Shown here: positions 27,844 to 38,243 of the stretch, one piece after another | Layout of the letters: each line of letters opens with the position of its first letter | Position numbering within the stretch: position 1 is the stretch's first letter | NCBI RefSeq assembly: GCF_000153045.1 | Contig: NZ_CH724159.1 | Span: 187,357-251,356, forward strand | Source: Synechococcus sp. WH 5701 | GTDB lineage: Bacteria > Cyanobacteriota > Cyanobacteriia > PCC-6307 > Cyanobiaceae | DNA length: 64,000 nucleotides | Reading direction: 5' to 3' | Program-made: the position numbers and the translations under genes | The notes under the pieces: generated by a model | Seen by the model: the letters and a program-made list of their open reading frames with translations, nothing else | Database searches by the model: none | Told to the model about the DNA's origin: nothing

Positions 27844-29031
27844 TCAGGTGCCCGCGCTGATCGCCAGCAGGGCTTGCTCCAGCAGCGCCACGGCCTGGCG
27901 GAGCTGGCGGGGCTGAATCACCAGGGGCGGCACCAGCCGCACCACCCTTGGCCCGGCGGGCACCACCAGTAAGCCCTTCTCAAGCGCCGACTGCACGATC
28001 TGCGGGGCGGTGGGGGCTTCCGGCCTGAGCACCAGGCCTTGGAGCAGGCCCCAGCCGCGCACCCCCTCCAGAAGCTGGGGGTGGCGGCTCACCAGCTCAG
28101 CCAGCAACTGCTGCAGCAGCTCGCCCATGCGCTGCACGTGGGGCACCAGAAGCCGCCGCTCCAGCTCCTGGGCCACGGTCAGGGCGGCGCGGCAGGCCAG
28201 GGGGTTGCCCCCGAAGGTGCTGGCGTGGTCGCCGGGACGGAAGTGATCGAAGGCCTGCTTCACCGCCAGGGCGCCGATCGGGAAGCCCCCGCCCAGCCCC
28301 TTGGCCGTGGTGAAGGCATCGGGCTCGACGCCCAGTTTTTCGTAGCCCCAGAGACAGCCGCTGCGGCCCATGCCGATCTGGACCTCGTCGAAGATCAGCA
28401 GGATGCGGTGCTGATCGCAGAGCTGGCGCACCCGCTGGAAGAAGGCCGGATCGCCGGGGTTGACGCCCCCCTCCCCCTGCAGGGGCTCCAGCATCACGGC
28501 CGCCACACGTGGACCGTCGGCTTCGCTGCGGCTGAGCAGAGCTTCGAAGGCGGCGGTGTCGTTGTAGGGAAAAAAGTGGAATCCCTCCACCATCGGCTCG
28601 AAGCCTTTGTGGTATTTGGGTTGACCGGTGGCGCTCACGGTCGCCAGGGTTCGGCCATGGAAACTGGCCTGGGCTGTGAGGATCAGCGGCCGCTCGATCC
28701 CACGCACCTGATGGCCGTGCTTGCGGGCCAGCTTGATGGCGGCCTCATTGGCTTCGGCGCCGGAATTGCAGAAGAAGACGCGGTCGGCGCAGCTGCGCCC
28801 AACGATCCAGCGGGCCAGTTCCTCCTGCTCGGGGATCTTGTAGAGGTTGGAGACGTGCTGCAGACGGCCCAGCTGTTTGCCCAGGGCCCGCCGCATCACT
28901 CTGTCGCTGTGGCCGAGAGTGCAGGTGGCGATCCCGGCCACGCAGTCGAGGTAGCGACGCCCGTGCTGGTCACGGACCCACACCCCCCGGCCTTTGACGA
29001 GCTCGAGAGGCAGGCGGGCATAGGTGTCCAT
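27844..29031 (-). CDS. argD: Acetylornithine aminotransferase
   Basis: 395-aa class III PLP aminotransferase of arginine synthesis. Visible: YLDCVAGIATCTLGHSD, FCNSGAEANEAAIKLARKHG, SFHGRTLATVSATG, the LLIFDEVQIGMGRSG metal/PLP region and the Schiff-base Lys in FTTAKGLGGGFPIGA. ATG 29031 (MDTYARLPL) fits the conserved start; a GTG about 10 codons upstream could add a short leader, and the frame further upstream runs antisense through tRNA-Leu and is not coding. Confidence 0.95.
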   Translation of the reverse strand: MDTYARLPLELVKGRGVWVRDQHGRRYLDCVAGIATCTLGHSDRVMRRALGKQLGRLQHVSNLYKIPEQEELARWIVGRSCADRVFFCNSGAEANEAAIKLARKHGHQVRGIERPLILTAQASFHGRTLATVSATGQPKYHKGFEPMVEGFHFFPYNDTAAFEALLSRSEADGPRVAAVMLEPLQGEGGVNPGDPAFFQRVRQLCDQHRILLIFDEVQIGMGRSGCLWGYEKLGVEPDAFTTAKGLGGGFPIGALAVKQAFDHFRPGDHASTFGGNPLACRAALTVAQELERRLLVPHVQRMGELLQQLLAELVSRHPQLLEGVRGWGLLQGLVLRPEAPTAPQIVQSALEKGLLVVPAGPRVVRLVPPLVIQPRQLRQAVALLEQALLAISAGT

Positions 29032-29114
29032 CACCGCCGAAACCGGGGTGTGAGCCACCGCCAGCGGTGCCTGGGGCTGTGGAGGGGGCTGGCTGCTGGC
29101 CCGAGGCAGGGTGA

Positions 29115-29196
29115 TGGGAGCGGTGGGACTTGAACCCACATGCCCGAGGGCGCTCGATTTTGAGTCGAGTCCGTCTACCAATTCCGGCACGCTCCC
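29115..29196 (-). tRNA. tRNA-Leu (CAA)
   Basis: Minus-strand class II tRNA of 82 nt: acceptor GGGAGCG/CGCTCCC, anticodon loop CTCAAAA (CAA), a long variable arm and T arm GTGGGTTCAAGTCCCAC. Discriminator A73 as expected for Leu. It lies between argD and murA. Confidence 0.95.
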
Positions 29197-29228
29197 GCAG
29201 GGGCCACTTTACGCGGGCAGGAGAAAGC

Positions 29229-30530
29229 TCAGGACTCCAGGCGCCGGATCGAGGCGCCGACGGCGTTGAGCTTGCCTTCGAAATCGGCGTAGCCCCGATC
29301 AAGGAACTCCAGTCCCTGAACGGTGGTGATGCCATCAGCGGCCAGGCCGGCCAGCACCATCGCGGCCGAGGCGCGCAGGTCGGTGCCTTGCACGGGAGCT
29401 CCGCTGAGACGGGCCACCCCCTCCACCAGGGCGGTGTTGCCCTGCATGCGGATGTCGGCGCCCATGCGCTGCAGTTCAGCCACGTGCTGGAGGCGGTTCT
29501 CGAAGATGTTCTCCACCACCATGCTGGTGCCCCGCGCGGTGGCCAGCACGCTCATGAACGGGGCTTGCAGATCGGTGGGGAAGCCGGGGAAGGGTTGGGT
29601 GCGCAGGTCGACGGCCTGGATGTGTTCGGCGCGCAGGGTCATGCCCTCGCCGTCGGGAATCAGCTCGCAGCCCACATCCACCAGTTTGTTGAGTACGGCG
29701 CCGAGGTGATCGGGGATCACCGGGGTGACGCGCAGGGCGGAACGGGTGATGGCGGCGGCCAGGAGGAAGGTGCCGGCTTCAATGCGGTCGGGGATCACGG
29801 CGTAATCGGCTCCGTGCAGGCGATCGACGCCATCGATGACGATCGTGGGAGTGCCGGCGCCCTGGACTCGGCCGCCCATGGCGTTGAGCAGGCCGGCCAG
29901 ATCCACCACCTCAGGCTCAAGGGCAGCGTTCTCGATCACCGTTTCCCCCTCAGCCAGGGCGGCGGCCATCATCAGGGTTTCGGTGGCACCGACGCTGGGG
30001 CATTCCAGGTGGATGCGGTCACCCGTGAGGCGCAGGCTGCGGCCCGGCACGGCGGCCGAAACCACTCCATGCTCAATGCTCACCTGGGCACCGAGGGTCT
30101 TGAGGCCTTTGACATGCTCGCTGACGGGCCTGGAGCCGATCTTGCAGCCGCCCGGCAGGGGGACCTTGGCCATGCCGAGCCGGGCGAGCAGGGGGCCGAT
30201 GCAGAAGAAGCTCGCCCGCAGACTGTTCACCAGTTCATAAGGAGGAGTCGACTGGCTCAGGTGGCTGGCGTCGAGCTCCACCCAGTCGAGACCTCGTTTG
30301 ACGCGAACACCAAGCGCGGTGAGGATCTCTCCCATCCCGGCGATGTCCGTCAGGGGGGGCACGTTGGTCAGGCGCAGGGTGTCGCGGCTGAGCAGACAAG
30401 CCGCCATCAGCACCAGGGCGGAGTTCTTGGCACCGCTGACCCGAACCTCACCGGAGAGCCGTCGTCCACCCATGATCTCCAGCTGGGGGGCAAGCAGGGA
30501 GGTGGGCGTCGGTGCGACGGTCAGGGTCAT
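29229..30530 (-). CDS. murA: UDP-N-acetylglucosamine 1-carboxyvinyltransferase
   Basis: 433-aa MurA, first committed step of peptidoglycan synthesis (enolpyruvyl transfer to UDP-GlcNAc). It has the [20 protein letters not shown] start, the catalytic Cys in [14 protein letters not shown] (so fosfomycin-sensitive type), [11 protein letters not shown] and [17 protein letters not shown] 30530 gives the typical start; 14 upstream in-frame residues are unlike the family. Confidence 0.96.
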   Translation of the reverse strand: MTLTVAPTPTSLLAPQLEIMGGRRLSGEVRVSGAKNSALVLMAACLLSRDTLRLTNVPPLTDIAGMGEILTALGVRVKRGLDWVELDASHLSQSTPPYELVNSLRASFFCIGPLLARLGMAKVPLPGGCKIGSRPVSEHVKGLKTLGAQVSIEHGVVSAAVPGRSLRLTGDRIHLECPSVGATETLMMAAALAEGETVIENAALEPEVVDLAGLLNAMGGRVQGAGTPTIVIDGVDRLHGADYAVIPDRIEAGTFLLAAAITRSALRVTPVIPDHLGAVLNKLVDVGCELIPDGEGMTLRAEHIQAVDLRTQPFPGFPTDLQAPFMSVLATARGTSMVVENIFENRLQHVAELQRMGADIRMQGNTALVEGVARLSGAPVQGTDLRASAAMVLAGLAADGITTVQGLEFLDRGYADFEGKLNAVGASIRRLES

Positions 30531-30724
30531 GGCGTTCGGGCCGACTTTTGGTTCCGGAATCTTGACAACCAAGCCGGCGACCGTCTAGGCGTCCGCCCAA
30601 GGAACTGTCATGGTTGGTTGCAAGTCTGCCTGATCGCCTCCAGCGCGGGGTCTGGGCTGTCGTGTCACTGGTCTGTGCGGCCCTCCGTGATTTAAGGTTT
30701 CTCGGTCGCTTCGGCGGCACGCCA

Positions 30725-30808
30725 GCGGATGTGGCGGAATTGGTAGACGCGCTAGTTTCAGGTACTAGTGGCAGCAATGTCGTGGGAGTTCAAGTCTCCC
30801 CATCCGCA
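30725..30808 (+). tRNA. tRNA-Leu (CAG)
   Basis: Plus-strand class II tRNA of 84 nt: acceptor GCGGATG pairs with CATCCGC, the anticodon stem CTAGT/ACTAG closes loop TTCAGGT (anticodon CAG), with a long variable arm and T arm GGAGTTCAAGTCTCC; discriminator A. Confidence 0.95.
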
Positions 30809-30885
30809 CTTTTCCCCAGCCCAGCCCACGCCCTCATCTCCCCCCTGCCGGGGCCAGTGCTTCTAGCCGTGGTGCAGCCTCACCC

Positions 30886-31134
30886 ATGATTGTCATTAAG
30901 ATCACGAATTCTTCTGAGGTTGTTGCCAAGAAGATCGGCAAGTTTCTCGAGAGTCTCACCCCCGATGGCATGGATGAATCCACCATCGAAGACATCGTGG
31001 TGAGCCGGTTGGTGGAAAACCTCAGCAGCGAGGGCATCGAGGGTGAAGTGGCCTCGATCCGGGGTGTCGATCTTGAAGAGTCCGGGATCCTGATCAAGGA
31101 CCCCATGCATGTGCGCCGCCGTCAGTCGTTCTGA
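30886..31134 (+). CDS. Conserved small protein, 82 aa
   Basis: Starts MIVIKITNSSEVVAKKIGKF. Soluble alpha/beta pattern with a C-terminal ESGILIKDPMHVRRRQSF. Highly regular codon use and an overlap of 26 nt with the following methyltransferase argue that it is real. Family name not recalled; no catalytic motif visible. Confidence 0.75.
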   Translation: MIVIKITNSSEVVAKKIGKFLESLTPDGMDESTIEDIVVSRLVENLSSEGIEGEVASIRGVDLEESGILIKDPMHVRRRQSF

Positions 31135-31981
31135 GGCCAGCGATGGGTCCCCCTGGGTCCCCCAGGCTCGTGAGCTGATCACCAGCCGCCGTAATCCGCT
31201 GGTGGGCCGGTTTCGCGCTCTTCACCAGCCCCGTGGCCGCCGTGAGCAGGGCCTGCTGCTGCTGGAGGGCACCCATCTGCTGGAGGAGGCCTTGCGCCTG
31301 GGCCTGCGGCCCAGTCAGGTGCTGGCCAGCCCCGGCTGGATCGAGCGTCACCGCTCCCTTCTGGAGGGCCACCCGCGCATGGCTGCCTTGCTGCAACCGG
31401 TCGCTGAGCCCGTCCTGGAGGCAGTGGCCACCACCGCCCATCCCGATGGGGTGGTGCTGACACTGCCGTGGCCGGAGCCGCCGGCTTGCGAGCGTGTTGA
31501 TTTCGTGCTGGCGCTCGATCGCCTCCAGGATCCCGGCAACCTCGGCACCTTGATGCGCACCGCCCTGGCGGCGGGGGTGGAGGAGCTCTGGCACTCGGAG
31601 GGGGCCGACCCCTTTCAGCCCAAGGTGCTGCGCGCGTCCGCCGGCGCGGCCCTGGCCCTGCCCTGCCGCCGGCTCGAGCAGCTGCTGCCCCGCCTGGAGT
31701 CCGCCCGCACAGGCGGTGTTCAGGTGGTGGCCTCGGTGGTGGCCGGTGGAATTCCCTACTGGCAGCTCGACTGGACCCTCCCCACGGTGCTGCTGCTCGG
31801 CAACGAGGGGGCCGGGCTGGCGCCGGAGTTGCTGGCGGCCAGCAGCCACCAGGTCACCATTCCCCACAGCGGGGCGGTGGAATCGCTGAACGTGGCGGTG
31901 GCCGCCGCGCCGCTGCTGCTGGAGCGCTGGCGTCAGCTGACGGGGGAGAATGCGGGGCAACAACCGCAGCAGCCCAGGTGA
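31109..31981 (+). CDS. TrmH/SpoU-family RNA 2'-O-methyltransferase
   Basis: 290 aa. N-terminal substrate-binding domain (ITSRRNPLVGRFRAL...EGTHLLEEAL) and a SPOUT knot domain with all three motifs: DPGNLGTLMRTALAAG, LLLGNEGAGLAPEL and HSGAVESLNVAVAAA. Methylates a ribose in rRNA or tRNA; the target base cannot be told. It overlaps the preceding gene by 26 nt and the following lpdA by 4 nt (GTGA). Confidence 0.92.
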   Translation: MCAAVSRSEASDGSPWVPQARELITSRRNPLVGRFRALHQPRGRREQGLLLLEGTHLLEEALRLGLRPSQVLASPGWIERHRSLLEGHPRMAALLQPVAEPVLEAVATTAHPDGVVLTLPWPEPPACERVDFVLALDRLQDPGNLGTLMRTALAAGVEELWHSEGADPFQPKVLRASAGAALALPCRRLEQLLPRLESARTGGVQVVASVVAGGIPYWQLDWTLPTVLLLGNEGAGLAPELLAASSHQVTIPHSGAVESLNVAVAAAPLLLERWRQLTGENAGQQPQQPR

Positions 31982-33426
31982 GCGACGCCAGTGCAGCCAG
32001 CTTTGACTTCGATCTGATCGTGATCGGTGCCGGTTATGGCGGCTTCGACGCCGCCAAGCACGCCGCCGACCATGGCCTGCGCACAGCAATCGTGGAGTCG
32101 CGTGACATGGGCGGCACCTGCGTGAACCGGGGCTGCGTGCCCTCCAAGGCCCTGCTGGCCGCCAGCGGCCGCGTGCGCGAGCTGGCCGACGCCGAGCACC
32201 TGCGCGGCTTCGGCATCCACGCAGCTCCGGTGCGCTTCGAGCGCCAGAAGATCGCCGACCACGCCAACCAGCTGGTGGCCACGATCCGCACCAACCTCAC
32301 CAAGACGCTGGAGCGTGCCGGCGCCACGATCCTGCGGGGCAAGGGCAGGCTGGAGGGCCCCCAGCGGGTGGCGGTGCGCGAAGCCAGCGGCATCGAGCGG
32401 GTGTATTCCGCCCGCGACGTGATCATCGCCACCGGCTCCGATCCCTTCGTACCGCCCGGAATCGAAACCGACGGCCGCACCGTCTTCACCAGCGACGAGG
32501 CCATCAGCCTGGAGTGGCTGCCCCGCTGGATCGCGATCATCGGCAGTGGCTACATCGGCCTGGAATTCGCCGATGTCTATACGGCCCTCGGCTGTGAGGT
32601 CACGATGATCGAGGCCCTCGATCGGGTGATGCCCACCTTCGATCCCGACATCGCCAAGATCGCCGCGCGCAAGCTGATCGACGGTCGCGACATCGACGCC
32701 CGCTCCGGAGTGCTGGCCAAGACGGTGACCCCGGGATCGCCGGTGCGGATCGAGCTGGTGGAGATGGCCAGCCGCGAGCCGGTGGAGACCCTGGAGGTGG
32801 ATGCGGTGCTGGTGGCCACAGGCCGGGTGCCCGTGAGCAAGTACCTCAACCTCGAGAGCGTCGGTGTGACGACCAACCGCGGCTTCATTCCGGTGGATGA
32901 GGCCATGCGGGTGCTGGTGGATGGCAACCCCGTGCCGCACCTCTGGGCCGTGGGCGATGTGACCGGCAAGATGATGCTGGCCCACACCGCTGCCGCTCAG
33001 GGGAGCGTGGCTGTGGACAACATCCTGGGCCACCAGCGCCTGATCGATTACCGCTCGATTCCGGCGGCCACTTTCACCCATCCCGAGATCAGTTCCGTGG
33101 GCTTGAGCGAAGCCGACGCCAAGGAGCTCGCCGCCGCCGATGGCTTCGAGCTGGGCCTGGTGCGCAGCTACTTCAAGGCCAATTCCAAGGCGCTGGCGGA
33201 GCTCGAAAGCGACGGTCTGATGAAACTGCTGTTCAACCGCTCCAGCGGTGAGGTGCTGGGGGCCCACATCTACGGTCTGCATGCTGCCGACTTGATCCAG
33301 GAGATCGCCAATGCCGTGGCCCGGCGCCAGAGCGTGCGCGAGCTGGCCAACGAGGTGCACACCCACCCCACCCTGAGCGAAGTGGTCGAGGTGGCCTACA
33401 AGCAGGCGGCCGCGGCCCTGGTCTGA
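31978..33426 (+). CDS. lpdA: Dihydrolipoyl dehydrogenase
   Basis: 482-aa FAD disulfide oxidoreductase (E3 of 2-oxoacid dehydrogenase complexes or glycine cleavage). FAD loop VIGAGYGGFDAA, redox pair Cys48/Cys53 in GGTCVNRGCVPSKAL, NAD loop IIGSGYIGLEFADVY, WAVGDVTGKMMLAH, and the C-terminal catalytic His-Glu in VHTHPTLSEVVE. GTG start overlapping the methyltransferase stop. Confidence 0.95.
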   Translation: MSDASAASFDFDLIVIGAGYGGFDAAKHAADHGLRTAIVESRDMGGTCVNRGCVPSKALLAASGRVRELADAEHLRGFGIHAAPVRFERQKIADHANQLVATIRTNLTKTLERAGATILRGKGRLEGPQRVAVREASGIERVYSARDVIIATGSDPFVPPGIETDGRTVFTSDEAISLEWLPRWIAIIGSGYIGLEFADVYTALGCEVTMIEALDRVMPTFDPDIAKIAARKLIDGRDIDARSGVLAKTVTPGSPVRIELVEMASREPVETLEVDAVLVATGRVPVSKYLNLESVGVTTNRGFIPVDEAMRVLVDGNPVPHLWAVGDVTGKMMLAHTAAAQGSVAVDNILGHQRLIDYRSIPAATFTHPEISSVGLSEADAKELAAADGFELGLVRSYFKANSKALAELESDGLMKLLFNRSSGEVLGAHIYGLHAADLIQEIANAVARRQSVRELANEVHTHPTLSEVVEVAYKQAAAALV

Positions 33427-33524
33427 CCGCCCTGGTCTGACGGTCCACCAGGCAGGACTGTCGCAGGAGATCTCGGCGTCCACCGCTTCTACGATCTGAG
33501 TCCAGCATTCGTTGCCGTCAGCCC

Positions 33525-34409
33525 TTGGAGATCCGTCGTCGCCCGCCCAATCCCCCCGTGCGGGTGGCCCACATGCAATTCGGCATTCCCCATGAGGAGG
33601 CGGCTCCGCGCCACATCCTCGAGGAGATCGTCTGGGAGAAGGACCGGGAGGTGACCGCTTCGCGCGAGCGTGTGCCCCTTGAGAAACTCAAGCAGCAGGT
33701 GGCGGAACTCCCCTCCTGCCGCGACTTCGTGGCCTCCCTGCGGGCCAGTTGCCGCAAGCCGGCCGTGATCGCCGAGGTGAAGAAGGCCAGCCCCAGCAAG
33801 GGCGTGATCCGTGAGGATTTCGATCCTGTGGCTATCGCCCTCGGCTACCAGACCGGCGGCGCCAGCTGCCTCTCGGTGCTCACCGACAAGGCCTTCTTCC
33901 AGGGGGGCTTCGAGGTGCTGGTTGACGTGCGCCAGGCGGTGGAGCTGCCGCTGCTCTGCAAGGACTTCATCCTCACGCCCTACCAGCTGTATCAGGCCCG
34001 CGCCGCCGGGGCCGATGCCGCTCTGCTGATTGCCGCCATCCTCTCCGACCAGGACCTCATCTACCTGCTCAGGGTGGCCCACGCCCTTGGCCTGGCGGTA
34101 CTGCTGGAGGTGCATGACGCCGCTGAGATGGAGCGGGCGCTGGCGCTTGAGGGCGTGGAGATGATCGGCATCAACAACCGCGATCTCACCAGCTTCCACA
34201 CCGATCTGGCCACCACAGCGGAGCTGATGGCCCGCTACGGCGATCGCCTGCGGCAGAAGGGAGCGCTGCTGGTGAGCGAATCGGGGCTGAGCAGCCGCGA
34301 TGATCTCGATCGGGTGATGGGGGCCGGCGCCGATGCGGTGCTGGTGGGTGAAGCCCTGATGCGCGAGGCTGATGTGACCGCCGCGCTGGAAGCCCTGATC
34401 GGCGGCTGA
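33525..34409 (+). CDS. trpC: Indole-3-glycerol phosphate synthase
   Basis: 294-aa TIM-barrel enzyme of tryptophan synthesis. It has [15 protein letters not shown] (catalytic Lys and SPSKG), [15 protein letters not shown], the GINNRDL strand and [12 protein letters not shown]. The N-terminal leader [16 protein letters not shown] is the cyanobacterial form, supporting the TTG start at 33525. Confidence 0.96.
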   Translation: MEIRRRPPNPPVRVAHMQFGIPHEEAAPRHILEEIVWEKDREVTASRERVPLEKLKQQVAELPSCRDFVASLRASCRKPAVIAEVKKASPSKGVIREDFDPVAIALGYQTGGASCLSVLTDKAFFQGGFEVLVDVRQAVELPLLCKDFILTPYQLYQARAAGADAALLIAAILSDQDLIYLLRVAHALGLAVLLEVHDAAEMERALALEGVEMIGINNRDLTSFHTDLATTAELMARYGDRLRQKGALLVSESGLSSRDDLDRVMGAGADAVLVGEALMREADVTAALEALIGG

Positions 34410-34461
34410 ACTCCAGTGCCCCCGAGCAGAGGGGCACCATCCCCTGCCCGGCGGCTGCGAA

Positions 34462-34509
34462 GAAAAAACCCGTCTGGAGCCTGCACAGGGTGCGAAGGCT
34501 CCAGACGGG
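34462..34509 (-). terminator. Rho-independent terminator of rpsD
   Basis: Perfect 13-bp stem (CCCGTCTGGAGCC at 34469-34481 with GGCTCCAGACGGG at 34497-34509). On the minus strand it is followed by a T tract (complement of the A run at 34462-34468), 17 nt after the rpsD stop. It could also stop trpC transcripts coming the other way. Confidence 0.85.
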
Positions 34510-34526
34510 GATTGGGGTGGGCGAGA

Positions 34527-35135
34527 TCAGACCTTGCGGCTGTAGAACTCAACCACCAGCAGTTCGTTGATCTCGAGGGCCACCCACTCGCGCTCGATCC
34601 GGCCGTTCACCTTGGCGGTGAACTTGTTCTTGTCGAGCTCGAGGTTGGGGGGGATGTTGGCCAGACCCGGGAACTCCAGATTGCCTTCGGCAAGCTGGCG
34701 GCTGGCCTTGCGCTCACGCACCACGATCACGTCGCCGGCACGGCACTGGTAGCTGGGCACATCGACCACACGGCCGTTCACCGTGATGTGGCCGTGGTTC
34801 ACCAGCTGGCGGGCACCGGGCACCGTGGGGCCGAAGCCGAGGCGGAAGCAGATGTTGTCGAGGCGGTTCTCCAGCAGCTTCAGCAGGTTGGTTCCAGTGG
34901 AACCCTCCTGGGCGCGCGCTTTCTTCACGTAGCGCACGAGCTGGCGCTCGGAGATGCCGTAGTTGAAGCGAAGTTTCTGCTTCTCTTCGAGACGGATGGC
35001 GTATTCGGAGCGCTTGCGACGGGCTTGGCCGTGCTGACCGGGGGGATAAGCCCGCTTGGCGGACTTACGGGTGAGACCGGGAAGGTCTCCCAAGCGCCGC
35101 GTGATCCTCAGGCGAGGGCCGCGGTAGCGAGACAT
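34527..35135 (-). CDS. rpsD: 30S ribosomal protein S4
   Basis: 202-aa primary 16S rRNA binding protein and assembly initiator. Start [16 protein letters not shown] at 35135; the body has [47 protein letters not shown] and the S4 domain [21 protein letters not shown]. Upstream in-frame sequence is not part of the family. Divergent from yidD; a strong terminator follows. Confidence 0.98.
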   Translation of the reverse strand: MSRYRGPRLRITRRLGDLPGLTRKSAKRAYPPGQHGQARRKRSEYAIRLEEKQKLRFNYGISERQLVRYVKKARAQEGSTGTNLLKLLENRLDNICFRLGFGPTVPGARQLVNHGHITVNGRVVDVPSYQCRAGDVIVVRERKASRQLAEGNLEFPGLANIPPNLELDKNKFTAKVNGRIEREWVALEINELLVVEFYSRKV

Positions 35136-35208
35136 GCAGACAGGAACAGAGGACGGGGTTCTGGAACGAAGCGCGCAGGCTGACCGTGGGCCAGGCCTTC
35201 CGGGGAGC

Positions 35209-35505
35209 ATGCTGGAGGCATTCTCCAGGCACCCGGTCGTGCAACGACAGTTGTCGATCTTATCCGTTGGCTTCTCCGCCCTCAGCCAGGGGTTGCAGGT
35301 GGCCCTGCTCGCGCTGATCTCCGGCTACCGCCGCTGGATCTCGCCCGTTCTCGGTCCCCGCTGCCGGTTCATTCCTAGCTGCAGCGCCTATGGCCTTGAG
35401 GCGATCCAGCGCCATGGCCCCTGGCGGGGGGGCTGGCTCACCCTGAGGCGCCTGCTGCGCTGCCACCCCTTCACCCCCTGCGGTTGCGATCCGGTGCCCG
35501 AGTGA
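35209..35505 (+). CDS. yidD: Membrane protein insertion efficiency factor YidD
   Basis: 98 aa. Amphipathic N-terminal helix ([21 protein letters not shown]) and the YidD cysteine motif [19 protein letters not shown] followed by [18 protein letters not shown]. It assists YidC-dependent membrane protein insertion. ATG 35209 is chosen over a start at 35134 because family members are 70-110 aa. The stop overlaps the next gene by 4 nt (GTGA). Confidence 0.93.
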   Translation: MLEAFSRHPVVQRQLSILSVGFSALSQGLQVALLALISGYRRWISPVLGPRCRFIPSCSAYGLEAIQRHGPWRGGWLTLRRLLRCHPFTPCGCDPVPE

Positions 35506-35807
35506 ACCTGCCCGCCCCCCCCCTGCCAGAGCTGCTGCTCTACAGCCGCGATGGCTGTTGCCTGTGCGAGGGCCTGGAAGAACGCCTGCGGGCCCTCGTG
35601 CCACCTCCACCGCTGCAGGTGGTGAATGTGGATCACGATCCCGAGCTACAGGCCCGCTATGGGCTGGAGGTACCGCTGCTGGCGGTGCTGCGGCAGGGGC
35701 GGCCGCAGCTGTTGCCGCGGGTGGGGCCGCGGCTGGGGGGCGATGGCCTCCAGCGCTGGCTGTGGAAGTGTCTGGCCGAGCTGCCCGGCCCGCCTCCAAG
35801 CGCCTAA
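35502..35807 (+). CDS. Glutaredoxin-like (DUF836) thiol protein
   Basis: 101 aa with a thioredoxin-fold start: [20 protein letters not shown] carries a CxxC (C-L-C type, DGCCLCEG) and [23 protein letters not shown] has the cis-Pro. The pattern is DUF836/glutaredoxin-like. GTG start overlapping yidD by 4 nt. Partner unknown. Confidence 0.82.
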   Translation: MNLPAPPLPELLLYSRDGCCLCEGLEERLRALVPPPPLQVVNVDHDPELQARYGLEVPLLAVLRQGRPQLLPRVGPRLGGDGLQRWLWKCLAELPGPPPSA

Positions 35808-35858
35808 AACTGCGCGAACTCAAAAATGCCAGTCCCCGCCCCAGGGGATCACCTCCCG

Positions 35859-37385
35859 ATGCCCCAGCTGCTTCATTCCCTTCTGCAGGACTGCGCTGTG
35901 GCGATTCCTGCCCAGTTGCCTGATGCCGTGGTCACCGGCCTGAGTTGTGATTCCCGCCGCGTGGCCGCCGGCACCCTGTTCATCGGCCTGCCCGGGAGCC
36001 AGGTGGATGGGGGCAGCTTCTGGCCCGCCGCCCTGGAGCGGGGGGCGGCGGCGGCGTTGATCGGGCCGGCGGCGGCGGCCCAGTGCCCGCCGGGGCCGGC
36101 CGATCCGGTCCTGGTGCTGGAGGACCCCGTGGCGGAATGGGCCGGCCGGCTGGCGGCCTCGTTCTGGCATGACCCCAGCCGGCGCCTGGCCCTGATCGGC
36201 GTGACCGGCACCAACGGCAAGACCACCACCACCCACCTGATCGAGCACCTCAGCGCCGGCTGCGGCAAGTCCACGGCCCTGTTCGGCACCTTGATCAACC
36301 GCTGGCCGGGACACAGCGTCACGGCGTCGCACACCACAGCCTTCGCCGATGTGCTGCAGGGTCAGCTGGCCCGGGCGGTGGAGGCCGGAGCTCAGCTGGC
36401 GGCCATGGAGGTGAGTTCCCACGCCCTCGACCAGCGCCGGGTGGCTGGCTGTCACTTCGCCGGGGCGGTGTTCACCAACCTCACCCAGGACCACCTCGAC
36501 TACCACCCCTCGATGGAGGCCTACTTGGAGGCCAAGGCGAGGTTGTTCTCCTCGGAGCTGCTGGATGGCTCCGCGGTGGTCAACATCGACGATCCCTGGG
36601 GCGCCCGGCTGGCCGAGCGGCTCTCGGGGCAATTGGGGGAGCGGCTCTGGCGCAGTTCCCTGGCTGTGGCGGCCGCTGAAGTGGGTCCCGAGGATCTGCC
36701 CGAGCTGCGCCTGGACGACCTGGTCTTCGCCGCCGATGGGGTGAGCGGCACCCTGATCACACCCCTGGGGTGCGGGGCGTTCCGCTCTCCGCTGGTGGGC
36801 CGCTTCAATCTGATGAACCTGCTGCAGGCGGTGGGGGTGCTGCAGCAGCAGGGCCTGCCGCTGGCCCAGCTGCTGGAGGCCATCCCCAGTTTCCGGGGCG
36901 TTCCCGGACGGATGGAGCGGGTGATGCTCCCAGAGGCCGCTGAGCTGCCAGCGGTGCTGGTCGACTACGCCCACACTCCCGATGGTCTTGAAAATGCGCT
37001 GGCGGCCTGCCGTCCTTTCGCCAGGGGCCAGCTGGTGTGCGTGTTCGGCTGCGGCGGTGACCGCGACCGGGGCAAGCGCCCCCAGATGGCCGCGATCGCC
37101 GCGCGCCTGGCCGACCGGGTGGTGGTGACCTCCGACAACCCCCGAACCGAGGATCCCCAGCGCATCCTCGACGACGTGGTGGCCGGCATTCCATCCGGCA
37201 CCGACCTGACGGTGGAGGTGGATCGGGCTGCGGCGATCGCGGCGGCCGTCGCCATGGCGGGCCCGAGCGATCTGGTGCTGATCGCCGGCAAGGGCCATGA
37301 GGATTACCAGATCCTGGGCACCACCAAGGTCCACTTCGACGACCGGGAAGAGGCGGAGAAGGCCCTGCGGGCGCGGCTCAGCTGA
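35859..37385 (+). CDS. murE: UDP-MurNAc-tripeptide synthetase
   Basis: 508-aa Mur ligase adding the third residue to the peptidoglycan stem. P-loop [49 protein letters not shown], and the DNPR substrate motif ([12 protein letters not shown]), which specifies meso-diaminopimelate. ATG 35859 matches the family start ([13 protein letters not shown]); the ATG at 35826 adds 11 Pro-rich residues. Confidence 0.96.
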   Translation: MPQLLHSLLQDCAVAIPAQLPDAVVTGLSCDSRRVAAGTLFIGLPGSQVDGGSFWPAALERGAAAALIGPAAAAQCPPGPADPVLVLEDPVAEWAGRLAASFWHDPSRRLALIGVTGTNGKTTTTHLIEHLSAGCGKSTALFGTLINRWPGHSVTASHTTAFADVLQGQLARAVEAGAQLAAMEVSSHALDQRRVAGCHFAGAVFTNLTQDHLDYHPSMEAYLEAKARLFSSELLDGSAVVNIDDPWGARLAERLSGQLGERLWRSSLAVAAAEVGPEDLPELRLDDLVFAADGVSGTLITPLGCGAFRSPLVGRFNLMNLLQAVGVLQQQGLPLAQLLEAIPSFRGVPGRMERVMLPEAAELPAVLVDYAHTPDGLENALAACRPFARGQLVCVFGCGGDRDRGKRPQMAAIAARLADRVVVTSDNPRTEDPQRILDDVVAGIPSGTDLTVEVDRAAAIAAAVAMAGPSDLVLIAGKGHEDYQILGTTKVHFDDREEAEKALRARLS

Positions 37386-37410
37386 GCCTAACTGGGCGTG
37401 ACAGAACCAT

Positions 37411-37443
37411 TGATATCAGGGGGAATTCGCTGATGGATATCAG
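37411..37443. promoter_or_regulatory. GATATCAG direct repeat upstream of aqpZ
   Basis: GATATCAG occurs at 37412-37419 and again at 37436-37443, 24 nt apart (just over two helical turns), with the first copy inside the palindrome TGATATCA. It lies 48-80 nt before the aqpZ start. A regulator binding site is plausible but unproven. Confidence 0.3.
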
Positions 37444-37490
37444 TCTGTCGAGTATCTTGCCCCACGTTGAGTTCTTCAATTAGCGATTCC

Positions 37491-38231
37491 ATGTCTTCCC
37501 CCGTGCCCATGTCGAGGAAATTCCTCGCTGAGATGATCGGCACCTTTTGGTTGGTGTTCGGAGGTTGCGGCAGTGCTGTCCTGGCCGCTGTGTTTCCTTA
37601 CGACCAAGCCGGGGCCAATCCCCTTGGGCTCGGTTTCCTTGGGGTTTCGCTGGCTTTCGGCCTCACCTTGTTGACCATGGCTTACGCCATCGGCCACATC
37701 TCCGGTTGCCACATCAATCCAGCGGTTACGTTCGGCCTCTGGGCCAGCGGCCGCCATCCTGGTTCGCAGCTGCTTCCTTACATCGCCGCCCAAGTGCTGG
37801 GGGGGCTGATTGCTGGGGGCCTCCTTCTGGGCATCGCCGGTGGTCGTCCCGGCTTCGAGCTGACGGGTAGCAACCCCCTCGCCACCAACGGTTTCGGGGC
37901 CCACTCCCCCGGTGGTTACGGCCTGGTGTCAGCTCTGGTGATCGAGGTGGTTCTCACCTTCATCTTCCTGCTCATCATCCTGGGGGTCACCCACAAGGAT
38001 GCGATCAAGGACCTGGCCGGCGTGCCGATCGGCCTCAGCCTGGTGCTGATTCACCTGATCAGCATCCCGATCACCAACACCTCGGTCAACCCGGCCCGCA
38101 GCACTGGCGTGGCGTTCTGGGCAGGCGGCGATGCCATGGGTCAGCTGTGGCTGTTCTGGCTGGCGCCGATCGTCGGCGCCCTGCTGGCCGGCTGGGTGCA
38201 GCGCAACCTGCTGGATGGTCCGAAGGACTGA
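37491..38231 (+). CDS. aqpZ: Aquaporin Z
   Basis: 246-aa MIP-family water channel with six membrane helices and both NPA loops ([12 protein letters not shown] and [11 protein letters not shown]). Selectivity-filter candidates (Phe early, His in the fifth helix region [10 protein letters not shown], and Arg after the second NPA) fit an AqpZ-type water pore, in which osmotic adaptation is the usual role. ATG 37491 is used; in-frame ATG/other codons up to 37467 could add eight residues. A repeat-rich region lies upstream. Confidence 0.95.
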   Translation: MSSPVPMSRKFLAEMIGTFWLVFGGCGSAVLAAVFPYDQAGANPLGLGFLGVSLAFGLTLLTMAYAIGHISGCHINPAVTFGLWASGRHPGSQLLPYIAAQVLGGLIAGGLLLGIAGGRPGFELTGSNPLATNGFGAHSPGGYGLVSALVIEVVLTFIFLLIILGVTHKDAIKDLAGVPIGLSLVLIHLISIPITNTSVNPARSTGVAFWAGGDAMGQLWLFWLAPIVGALLAGWVQRNLLDGPKD

Positions 38232-38243
38232 GCTCACAGGCTC